A stretch of DNA of 64,000 nucleotides from positions 30,385,001 to 30,449,000 of the forward strand of contig NC_072807.1 of NCBI RefSeq assembly GCF_028583425.1, in the 5' to 3' direction. Position 1 is the first letter of the stretch. The number at the start of each line of letters is the position of its first letter. The position numbers and the translations under genes were made by a program. The notes under the pieces are model-generated. The model was given only the letters and a program-made list of their open reading frames with translations, ran no database searches and was not told the DNA's origin. This document shows, one piece after another, positions 1-11,100 of the stretch. The stretch is from Eublepharis macularius. Lineage: Eukaryota; Chordata; Lepidosauria; Squamata; Eublepharidae.

Positions 1-2043
1 ACCCGAGTCAGCAACTTATTCCTGATTTGCAAGCAAAAAGGAACATCACAATACCCTTATATATCAGATGCAGCCCTCCCTCCCCTTCCCCACCCCAAAG
101 AACAGAGAAGGACCCTTAAGAAAGGTTTGGTTTCTCACCCGAGGAGGGGAGGACATCCTAACGCTTGGGTACTTCCTTCCCCACAATCCCTAGGGGCAGG
201 AAGTAAGTTGCAATTTCCGGCTCAGATGGGGGCACCCACCAGTTCTCGTCATGCCTCCTCTGTGAGAGCTCAGGTGACCAGGGGCAGTGACACAAATTCA
301 CCACTTGACAATAAATGAATGAGAGACTGCAATAAAGGAGATGAAAGGAGAGGGCAGTAGCCAGGAAGGAAAACGGCCCAAGGCTTCCATCTAAAGCAGT
401 TGTGCAGGAACTTGTTCCTTTGTGAGATCCGAGCGTTTGTGCAGTGGTGGCAGGAAGCTGGACTCTGCCAGAAGTCATGGGGTGTGCTGCAGATGACACC
501 AGCTTCTTCCCACCACCAATTTTAGCTGTATCTGAAGAAGTGAGCCGTGACTCACAAAAGCTTGTACCCTACCACAAATTTTGTTAGTCTTATAGCAGCT
601 ACTGGACTCTTGCTTTTTTTCTACTGTTGCCAATTTGTGTGGAAAAACACCTAACAGCTGTGCAGCCTTAGGCAATAACAGTTGTGAATGAAGAGAGTGG
701 GATTTTCATGCCATGGAGTGTGGAAAAGCATTGATCATATAGCAAAGCTGTAAGACCCTCTGTTGGCAGCAGATATTGCTGGATTTTTGATGTTGATTTA
801 AGCCTCAAAGCAGAAGAGCTTTCTAGGCAAAGGCCGTCTCTGCGGCATGCAGGAGAATCTAATGAGGCTCTGCTATCCTGCCCCTGCGCTGGATTTGTCA
901 TTTTGAGGCTATCTGCTAACCTTTGCAGTTGTTGATGCAGAACTTTTTTCCATTTTTAGAACAGACTTCCTTTTTTAAAAAGCCCAGTTGTTTATATCGG
1001 CAGCTCTGCCTATTTAAATAAAGATCAAATAGGAGGAATGCTACTTCCGCTCCCAAAGTTCTATCCGTTGAGTGGGATTCTTCGGACTTTGCATCCAGAG
1101 GTTATTTTTAACAGCACCCTTGAACTTTTTCTGTGACTGTTCGGATAATTTTCCTGAGATCATTTGTGGGCCAATATGTTTGCATTTCTCTCCTGCATCC
1201 TGGACACTGAGTGGAGACTTTTCTACCCTGAAGTCCTTCTTGGGACCACCATAGCATCTCTAAAGCTGAGACCGGACTATTATTTATTTCTATGGGGCAA
1301 TCAGGCTGACCCAACACCAGATTGATTCTTTTTGGCACTAGACCCAATGCAGCATCAGTGGCTTGATAAGGAAGAATAGAAACATTGCTCCACTGGAAAT
1401 CGCTTGGTATCTTTCTTGTCCTCACTCTACAAAAGTCCATGTGGCTGTGAAGCGGTTGCAAGCAGGTTCCAGTCTAATCAATGTAAAGTGTGAAGTGAGA
1501 AATTGAAGAGGTCTTGGGTGACTGCTGTGTGTATTTGTACATGTTTAAAGGCGCTTATGTGCACCTGACCCCTCCACCTCCAAAAGAAATGTAGTTTTAA
1601 AATATAAAAATAGTACTAAAATTATGTTCTGGCACATTGGGGAGGAGTGTGCTGCTTGCTAATGGGCACTAGCCAGTAGGTGCCTACCAAATGCATTGTT
1701 GAACGCACACTGATTGCCAGGAGAGTTGATTGTCTTGTTTGTAGCTCTCTGGGAAAATCCCTTTTGCAAATGGGATATTTTTAGTCAATAAACCATTTAG
1801 CTAGGAAATTGTATTCACTTGGGAAGGCTTGAGATTGCAGTCTTAAGCATGTGAAATCCAGTTGAAATCTGGCCCTAAGAAAATCAATGTGATTTACTGT
1901 CAAGTAAAAAAAGGCTAGGATCTATATCGCTTTCCTTTCTGCAGACAGTAGCCAGCTGGGTGATAGCCGCTGGCATTCTTATCATTTTCTCCTTCCATTA
2001 GCGCACCTCTTGCAACCGAACTTTTTTTTCTTTTACATTTCAG
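1..2043 (+). other. GRAMD2A intron (upstream part)
   Basis: No exon was recognised here; the expected preceding GRAM-domain exon (a motif like SPNWLCFHA) was not seen, so it should lie left of the window. The intron ends in a pyrimidine-rich tract and CAG at 2041-2043. It holds one interspersed-repeat fragment near 525-640 and a weak palindromic-MITE relic near 1830-1925. Confidence 0.7.
525..640 (+). repeat. Unclassified interspersed repeat fragment
   Basis: The segment with GAAGAAGTGAGCCGTGACTC, AAAGCTTGTACCCT and CTACTGGACTCTTGCT resembles a dispersed squamate repeat whose related ends also appear near 56405-56520 and 59040-59115. I cannot assign it to a transposon family from sequence alone. 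Confidence 0.5.
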
Positions 2044-2142
2044 GTGGTTATTCCCGTCGTCTCAGTCCAACTGATAAAAAAGCACAAAACAGCCCGACTG
2101 TTGCCAAATGGACTGGCTATCACCACCAACGCGAGCAGAAAG
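2044..2142 (+). CDS. GRAMD2A: GRAMD2A exon encoding part of the GRAM domain
   Basis: The acceptor is TTTCAG at 2038-2043 and the donor is AAG|GTGAGC at 2142/2143. It encodes 33 residues in phase 0, starting VVIPVVSVQLIKKHKTARLL and ending ITTNASRK. These form beta strands of the GRAM (PH-like) fold and are nearly identical to the mammalian protein. Confidence 0.93.
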
Positions 2143-5100
2143 GTGAGCTCTGCGGTCCAAATCTGCCTCCGGCGTTGCCCAGCAGTACTGGCTTCGACGC
2201 AGAGCTGTACTACAAACAGTGTCACCTCTGGATACTAATGTGGTCAAACCAAGCATAATTTTTTAGTGCCTCTGGTCTGCAAAAATGTTGCAGTGGGCAA
2301 TAAAGGACACATTAATCGCTGATGCGAAATTTCCATAGAACATCTGTGCTGCTGTATTAGGGAAAGGCAGAGGCGAGCGAGGTGCTTCAAAGAAAATGAG
2401 CAGTGCTGAGAACCCGGAAGCTGGGCCAGAGGAGTTGTTCTTGCCATCACAGCACTGGAATCTTGAATCTTTGTATTTGTATGGAAATCTTCCTCAGGGC
2501 CTCTTCACAGGCAAAGCGATCCCTCTTTCTGCTCTCAGTCGTGTCAGAGCATCAGGAGGTGTGCTGCGTTGTCTAGAACAATAGTCCATCCCCTCTACCC
2601 TTCCACTGAATTCCCAGAATTCCAGTATTCCTTCTAAGTGCAGTGGATCTAGAAGGATTTTTTCCCTCTGCGTAGGAGATGGCACTATTAGGGAAGGCAA
2701 CCCATGGGCCTGCCAGACTAATCTAAGTGTGCCCATTTCCCTCTAGTCCCCCCAAATGTCCTTGGGTGAACCCAGTGAATTGTCTTCTGTTATGGTTTCT
2801 AGTCCCATCGTATCTTGTTCTCAATGGGCTAGGAGTGAGTTATTCTAAAAGACACGCGAAGCCAATGCCTGTTTGGGGGGCAAAATTGCTGGTGGTACTT
2901 CCGCTAGGGAAAGGGAGATAGGAATGGGGGGGGTGGCCCTCGTGTTAGAGTGGAGCCTGCCCCTTTTGACTTCAGCACCTGGTGAGAGCTTTTCCCAGCT
3001 GCTCGCTCTCGGAAGAACATAGCTGCGAAAAGAGGGAAGTTTCCTGAAACTGGAGCATGGGTGCATGCCTGATACGTCACTTCAGCTAACAGCCAACAGA
3101 AGGCACTGTTTTCTTCCCGCTCCATATCTGATTGACCCTTTCAAAGATGCCTTTATATAACTGACATTTGCTGCGTCCCTTGCTAGTGGATTTTCTTGGT
3201 AGCCGGACTGAAAATGGTTTTTGTATGTGTGTTTAAAACCGCTGCATTGTTTAACGTCATCAAGGACCCTTTCGTCCTCATGTTATATGAAAAGGTGACC
3301 AGCTGTTCTCTGGTCACTTTTCCAACCCAATTCTAATCTTTTGTTCTGCTCACATGGCCTCCCTTGAAGACAGAGCAACCTTTTCGTATCTCCGGGCTGT
3401 GAAGGGATCTCTACTGCTTGACTCCTCATTGTCCTAAATTGTTTTTTTTTAACATTGGCTGATTCCGCACACGTTGGATAATGCACTTTCAATGTACTTT
3501 ATCAGTCGTTTGAGGTGGATTTTTTGTTCTGCATGCAAAAAAATCCGTTCCAAATGATCTATAAAGAGGATTGGAAGTGCATTATCCAACGTGTGCGGAA
3601 TCACTCCTTATTTCTGTTTATTGGATCTCAGTGAGAAAAGTGGATTATAAATAATAAATTACATATAAATAATAACTATAAATAATAAAAGAATGATGAA
3701 TATTTATTTATTATTTTATTTGTTTAAATTTCTATTCCGCCCTCCCCACATTGGCAGGCTCAGGGCGGATTACATTTATACAATAAATAATAACTAGAAA
3801 TAATAAATAAATAAATAACAATCATCTCCCCAGTGGGAACTCCAGACAGCTGCCATTGTTCTCCCCTCCTCCATTTGAACTTCACAACCACCACCCTGTG
3901 AGGCAGGTTGGATTGACAGAGAGTGAGATGGAGGTTTGAACCTGGCTGTCCCCGATTCTGATTTGAAGCTCTAACCACAACACCATGCTGGCTCTTAACT
4001 TGAAAAGGTGCTGCATGTCTTACCTGCCGCCGGAATATCGCGCAAAACACCCGGAAGACAGCGTCTTCTTGCATGAAATCGCACCAGGAAGACGTGATTT
4101 CGTGCAAAACTCCCAGATGACAGCGTCTTCCTGGCACGATTTTGTGCGAGAAGAGTCTGTCTTCTGGGTGTTTTGCACGATATTCCAGCGGCAGGTAAGA
4201 CGTGTGGACAAGGCCTATATCTTCTCCAAGTACTTTGTCTAATGACCTTATAACAGGTCTGGCCATTTTTTTCCTTGCGGCCAACTGCTGTAGTGGTTTC
4301 TCCATCCTTAGCTGAACAGGCTTGAGGAAGGGGCAGAGCTTTGGAGATGGAGAGGGAGGGCTGGAAGTATCTCGATGTTTCTGGTAAAAAGACTGGCCTC
4401 TGCTCTGACTCTAAGTGGCTCAGCAAGCCAGGATGAGAAGCGAAGGAAATGCCTCCCGTTGAAATCTTAGACGTGCAGAGGTGGGATGGAATGCAGTTTT
4501 TCACACTCGTTCCACTCATGGCTCTTTGGCTCCCATCCTATGCCTTTTCTTTTCCCTTTCATGGCTTCCTGAAACTGAAACCCATAAAAGTTTCCAGACA
4601 GTTTCCAGCCACCTACGCAGGTGGGAGGGGTAGAAATGGCTTATGGGAAATGCAGACCTGCCAGCGCTTGACCTGAGTTGCACTGAGTGGGCAGGGCTGG
4701 TGGTTGATGTCGCACAGGGTTGGTAGTGTGGGCAACACTCAGTGGAGAGGTGCCCACAAACATTTGACTTTGAAAGACTGTCTGGCTTCAGTGTTTGGGG
4801 AGGGTTAGTGCTGTATTTCATGGGGGGAGGATTCTTCCCCAGCAAGAAATGCTTGGAATGTCAGCCCTGCTTAAGCCTGTGGCGTTAGCCCATAATGGAT
4901 GGTCCTTGCCCTCATCCCAGTGCCCGGCCGTAGACTCAGTGCAATCCTGAGAAGAGATACTCCAGCCTAAGCCCATTGGACTTGGACTAAAGCAACTCTT
5001 CTCAGGATTGCACTGAATGAATGTCTGGTTGTGCTTGCAGGCCTTTTAAGAGGACAGAGGCAGCTTGCAACCATGAAAAATAACCCAAGTGTGGAAACTG

Positions 5101-8100
5101 GATTTTTTAAAAAAATCAGGAGAGTAAAACAACAATGAAAAGTCACAGCATAAAAACAACAATTACAGGATGGAACCAAAACATTAAAATCTTATCAGTA
5201 AAAGTGAAAAAAGCAATAAATACTTATGCGGCAACACCGCAGATAAAAACAGAACAAGAGCAGAAAGAAGCAGTAAAACCAGAGGGTAAAAATGCACAAT
5301 TATTAGCGGTTGCAGCTGATCCTAAATTATTTCCCAAGGTCCCAAAATTGCAATAGCCCTGTTCACAAGTTACAGTGAACACACATACAATCCCTGTACA
5401 GCATTTGCTTGGTTTTTTCTTTACGTATGCGTTCAGCAATTCCTTCGTAAAGAGAATGCACTTTGATCCTTTCTTAAAAACATGTGTATGCACATACATG
5501 CAGGGTGTACGTGCAATCACTGTAACATGAGCAGAGAGAATATCTTTTGCTGGGGAAATCTGACGTTCTCACCCACCTCCTTGCTTATCATCCCGTTATA
5601 GGTTAGGCACACTGATTGTATTGAATGCCGCAGGCACCTGTTACCTGTTTCCTGACTCTGCTGAAGATAAGCAACAGCTGCCTCTCCCCTCGTTCCATTC
5701 AGTGGTTGATTCTTTGGTCGGCTTGTTTTAAATATGTGCCCCTTCACAGCCACGGCCCCAGCTGGTGCGCCCTGCCGATTTGGCAGCTCTTTATAAATTT
5801 GCCTTCAGATAAAGGAGGGAGGGCTAAACTTCAGCGCGTTCATCTCTGAATGCTGAAACGATGAACCCGCTTATTAGCTTGTCCCTTCCCCTAAAGGCTT
5901 TCCAAGACTGTGGTTACTGAACCCCGGCTTTCTTTTTCTTTCCAGTACATCTTTGTGTCCCTGATCTCGAGAGACAGCGTGTACGATGTACTGCGGAGAG
6001 TCTGCACCCACCTGCAGGTACTGCTTCCCCACCATCCTAACCCTAAAAACTATAAGTTTTTATCTGGAGAACATTTCGTTCCCTGCTTGAGAAGCCGGGA
6101 GGGAGGCACGCACTGACGTTCCTGCTGTCTCTTCTCAGCAGGCTTGCTGGTCTTATTGGCCTATCTGTAAAACTGGCTCAGGGCCATTTTCTTGCCACAT
6201 GAGCAGATGTCAGAGGGCTGTCTTAGATAACCGATCACAAGCTTCAGATATACGTCCAGCCAAAAGGCTGTTCTGGTCTCGCAGAGCCTGAGGAGGTCTT
6301 TTATGGGATCTGAGGAGCGTGTTTATTCGAATTGTCACTGGCAGTTCTAGAACGTGCTTCTAGCACACTTGGTGGCCTGCAAGATGCTGCTTTTTTTGTG
6401 AGGTTTTAGATACACAGGACTTTTGACGGACAAACAACAAAGCCATGTGTTGAAGCGTCAGGAGAGTTCTTGTCAACACTCTGTAGAATGTTTATGCCTT
6501 TGGTTTGTTTTTTTTAAAATATTGATTATTCTTATGGGTTGGATTTTTGAATTATTCTATTGGGGTTTCCCGTGAGAAACCTCACGCTGGTCTCTAAAGA
6601 TATGGCATATACCAGGGCTGGCCAGACTTGCTTAATGTAAGAGCCACGTAGAATAAACGTCAGATGTTTGAGAGCCGCAAGACATGATGCACTGAAGTGA
6701 CTTCAGATGAGGAGGTGGGTTTGGGGGGGTGTCCTGAAAGTGACATCACAGGAAGGGGTGGGGTTTTGGTGCAGTATGCTGGAAGTGACATCATCGGAAG
6801 GGGTGGAGCTTGGGAAGAGCGATCACCTGACCTTTGATTTGAAAGTGACATCACAAAAGTGACGTCACATCTTTGCTAGGCCTCACCAAAGTCCCCAAAT
6901 ATTTTGGGGACTTTGTCAGACCTGGCAACCCCAACATTTTTATTGAAAATATGAAAGACATGGAAAGAAAGAAAGAAGGAAGGAAGGAAGGAAAAGGGAG
7001 GGGAAGACATGGAAAGAACGAAGGAAAGGGAGGGAAAGACATGGAAAGAAAGGAGGGGAGGGAGGGAGGGAAATAAACTAGACTAAAATAAAATGTATGG
7101 CCACGGCAATACGCAAGAGACCACCGGGAGCCGCACAATATGTCTAGAAGAGCCACATGTGGCTCCCGAGCCGCACCTTGGCCATCCCTGGCATATACCT
7201 CTATCTAGAGAAAAAGATAAATAAATGTAACAGTTTTTGCCTGTGATGCCCGCGGAGCTGCCAGATACGGAATAAGACCACTAGTCCAAGTGGCCAGACA
7301 TTGCCTAGCACTGGCCCTCCGGGAGCTTTATCTGGCCCTGCTGCCACTTGATATCTTTTTAACTGGAGCTGCCACCTTCTGCCTGCCAAGCGCATGCTCT
7401 TTCGCCAACCTATAGGTCCTAGTTCCATTCAGAGACTCTGCAACTCTTCCTGGCTTTCCTCAAACTCAGCCAAACTCCCATAGATAAATAGATGTTGGCT
7501 CTCTTTCGTGACGTGGAACAATTTGTCATCTCTGATGAAGCGAAATAGACCTGATTGGATTTTATTGGCCTGAATAATGTGCCTGGATATTATTTATGAG
7601 TTCACTATAGCAACCCTTAAAGTTTTGGCATAAGGAGGCTTCCGTGTGGAGTCTTTTAGACTCTGGGATACATGCCATGGTTTAAAAAAAGAACCCTTAC
7701 AGGAAAGAAGCCATTAGGCCTGCTTTGATACTGATCCGCGAAAGTAGACTTGTTATCGCCATTGCTGTCATCCAGAAAAATCGCCTTTCCCAGATATAAG
7801 CATAACCTTGAACTACATCTGAGGGGTAAAAGAAAAGGGATGTCAGCTTCTTAAAAAAATGTGTGTTCTAGGAAAAGGACTTCCTTTCTGCATGCCAGCC
7901 AGAAATTAGAAGCTAATAGGTTTACAGGGAAATCCTAAGCAGAGTTACTCCAGCTGGAGCCTGTTCACTTCAATGGGCTTAGATTGGAGTAACTCTGTTT
8001 AGGGTTACCTTGCTAGTGTGCCAGACTCTGCGATCAAGCCATTCCTTCCTCTGTGTGAGAATCCTGCCATTCTTATTGCAATGAAGGTTGTGTTGTCCTA

Positions 8101-11100
8101 GCAGCCCTGGAGTCATAGCTCATGGGATGTTGAAACCTCATGGTAGGAGCGGGTCGGAAAGGCCCTAGAAAGGAACCAAGAATTACCTGGATTTGGGGGC
8201 ACAAAATATACATCCACTGTGAATGACTCCCTTGGATGTCTCTGCTAAGGGTGATCCAAATGTGTTTGCTGTGCAACTCACATCCCCGGCTCAGGAGGAG
8301 CCTTTGGCTTGCAGGCAACCTCCTGTAGGCCTTTCTTTCTTCAGGCACGCATCTCTGGTAACATGTCAGCTGTGTCAATCATATCTCCTTGTCCTTGGCA
8401 GGTCTCGAGCAAAAAGAGTTTGAGCTTGAAAGAGTTGACGGAAGAGCCAGATGCGGTGTCGCTGGTAAGACCCAGATGCATCCAAGCATGAAACAGTAAC
8501 AATAATGACTGCGCTTATATACTGCTCTTCTAGACAGATTAGTGCCTCACCTAGAGCAGTGAACAAATTAGTGTTATTATCATCCCCACAATACAGCTGG
8601 AGAGCTGGGGCTGAGAGGAGTGGCTTACCCAAGGCCACGTACTGAGCTCATGGCAGTAGTGAGATTTGAACCAGCAGAGTGCTGATTTCATAGCCCAGCC
8701 ACTTAGCCACTGTGCTACAGCAGCCAAATTCACCAATCTCGTCCCTTGCCTACGGGGGGGGGGGGCTCTTACCCCATCCTCCCCCTTGACCTTCCGACGA
8801 CTTAAGTGGCTCTTCCGTTGGTAGGATTTGGAGGAAGGCTCCTCAGAGGAGGGATGAATCCACCCTAGTGATCTTTTGTACCAACCAGTTTCTGAGAAGG
8901 ATTATTGGGGATGGCCTTGAAAGGGTTTGTGTGTTGAGACCCAATATCTTCCTAAAGTGTGGGGCTTCTTCCTCTTCTCTCCAGTGGCAAATAACCAGAG
9001 CCTGCCTTTTTCCATGTCAGTCTTAAATATTTGGAATGGTTTTCAAGTCCTTCCCCCCATCCCTGAAAAGGCCACAAGTGGCTCAGCCTGCCCTGTACCC
9101 ACTGAATCTCAGAAACTTTTGTCTGATCCAGACATATCTCTGCTGATCTCTTGGCTGTAGTTAAGAATGGAAACAGGCTATGGGCTCCTCTATTTCCTCC
9201 CCTTTTGGGAGGGCTCTCTCCTTCCTTTCCAAGTGTTAACTCTGGTTTCGCATTATCATAGAATCATAGGGTTGGAAGGGACCTCCAGGATCATCTAGTC
9301 CAACCCACTGCACAATGCAGGAAATTCATTATGTGTGCACTGAAATGAACCTTGGCTAATGTGAAATAAGGTTCTTTCATAAAACAGACGGAGGTACCTG
9401 GTGTGATGTGGGTATGTGAGGGAGATTGGTTTGCATTAACCATGGCTTGTGTCGGTACACCTGTATTGCAAAAACATAGTTTTAATGTGAAGGAGGCAGC
9501 AAAGAGGCAGGAAGCAAGAAAGGCCATGGCCCGCTCAGATCACAGTCAAGAGAGCATCAGGCCTTCAAACTCTTAATTGTTTTGGTTCAAAGTACTGGAG
9601 AGCAACCGGTCAGTCCCCTTTCTTCCTGTTGTTCCATAAGTGGGAGTAGTGTTGTGGGGTGGGGGGGGGGAGAGCCACAAGATCAGGGGCCCTGCAGGCT
9701 TTACTAGTGAATATCCACCTGTGGGCTGATGGTCCAGTCAAGGTCTCATCACTTTCTGCAGGCGGTGACTCGCATCCCGTGCTTTCCACAGGAGGTGATC
9801 GTCCCCGAAGTGAAGTGGAGGAAGGGGTCCCCCGCATCACTCTCGCTGACCCTCCCGGACACGGGCTTCCAGTGCATCCACCGGGCTTCCATCAGCAGCC
9901 TCAGCACCAAGGAGAGCTCCTGCAACTCGGAGGAGCCTTTGGTATCAGGTACAGAGGAAGACCCAAAACGAGATGGCTGGACTCCCTAAAAGAAGCCCCA
10001 TCCTCCAGTCTGCAAGATCTGAGCAAGTCTGTAAATTATAGGATGTTTTGGAGGTCTTTCGTTCATAGGGTCGCCATAGGTCGGAGGCGACTTGATGGTG
10101 TCTAACACACATACAGGGCAGTGAGAGGCAGGAAGGGGCCTGGCTCGGTAGCAGCACCTCTGCTTTGCCTCCAGAATCTCCCAGATTCAATCTCCAGCAT
10201 CTCTATTGAAAAGGATCAGGTAGCAGATTGCATGGAAGACCCACGGCTGAAACGCAGGAGAGCTGCTGCCAGTTTGAGTAGACAGTGCTGACTTTGGTGG
10301 ACCAACGATCCGTATCTGTTTGAGGCAGCTTCGTTTGCATTCCTGTGTATATAGAGGACCAGGAAAGTTACAACCTTGGCTGGGAGCAGCTTTGTAACAT
10401 CCACGTGCATCGCTCTCACTGACAACGTTTTCAGGCCCAGCGGCCTCCATTCAGGATGGACAGCTGGGCCAACAGCAGTGCAGATTTTTTTGGCCTTGCC
10501 AGGGACGTCAGTCCGTGCCCTGTCGAGCCAGATAATCTCTATAATTCTGTTCCGCACATCACATAGTGTCTGAGAGCACCCTCGTATCGGATACCCGCAG
10601 ATGGTTTTAATCTCTGTTCGGACTTTGCGGGCACGGACTGTCTTTTGCACTGAGAAATGATCCGCCCGCTGCAGATGGATACATTTTCGTCTATCGGTGC
10701 AAGAGCTGGGTGCAGCAAAATGGAAGGAAAATAAACAACTACAGTGTAGGGGTTTTTTGTAAACATTTGGCACTTATTATCACAGTTGGTGCGTCCCTAG
10801 TACGATAAAGAGAATTTTTTTTGCAGTAAGTCTTTGTGGAGTTTTGTTTCCAGGAGAGGAGCTACCAGCATAAACCAGTTTTTTCCACCGGATTGGCCAA
10901 AAGTGGATTCCAGCTGACATCGGGCTCAATATATCTAACCGTATATTTTGAAGGTTTTGAGTTTTTACAGCCAGCTGAGCAGCCTTCTACCCCTGGGGAG
11001 AAATGTCACTCGTTCTAGGCGACTGTCAGGGGAAGCCTAAATCCCCCAGTCTGCTTTACACGTGCTTCTTGTGTATTCAGATTGGCAGTAGCTCTCCAGG

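Larger units (their letters stand above)
2143..5945 (+). other. GRAMD2A intron with MITEs and a SINE
   Basis: No coding exon was recognised. The intron contains a MITE (3460-3603), a reverse SINE (3701-3994), a palindromic MITE (4014-4204) and a short palindromic repeat (4938-5014). The stretches 2143-3459 and 5015-5945 show nothing I can name. Confidence 0.75.
6018..8401 (+). other. GRAMD2A intron with a hAT-type MITE
   Basis: There is no exon. The main content is a 578-bp hAT-like element (6613-7190) and a short palindromic repeat (7927-8008). The rest is unassigned. Confidence 0.75.
8465..9791 (+). other. GRAMD2A intron
   Basis: It holds a reverse SINE (8512-8726), a G-homopolymer near 8754-8765 and a CR1-like LINE end (9255-9332). 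There is no exon, and the rest is unassigned. Confidence 0.7.

Noticed and set aside
1830-1925. A palindromic repeat with CCAGTTGAAATCTGG and GATTTACTGTCAAGTAA
   Set aside because: It resembles decayed ends of a common palindromic repeat, but the arms no longer pair well enough to define an element.
3760-4519. 181- and 174-codon minus-strand frames
   Set aside because: They run through a reverse SINE and a palindromic MITE; translation reflects repeat sequence.
9942-9947. Earlier GT (GTATCA) as donor of the GRAMD2A linker exon
   Set aside because: It leaves phase 0, but the next exon needs one carried base. The donor at 9949 gives the correct frame.
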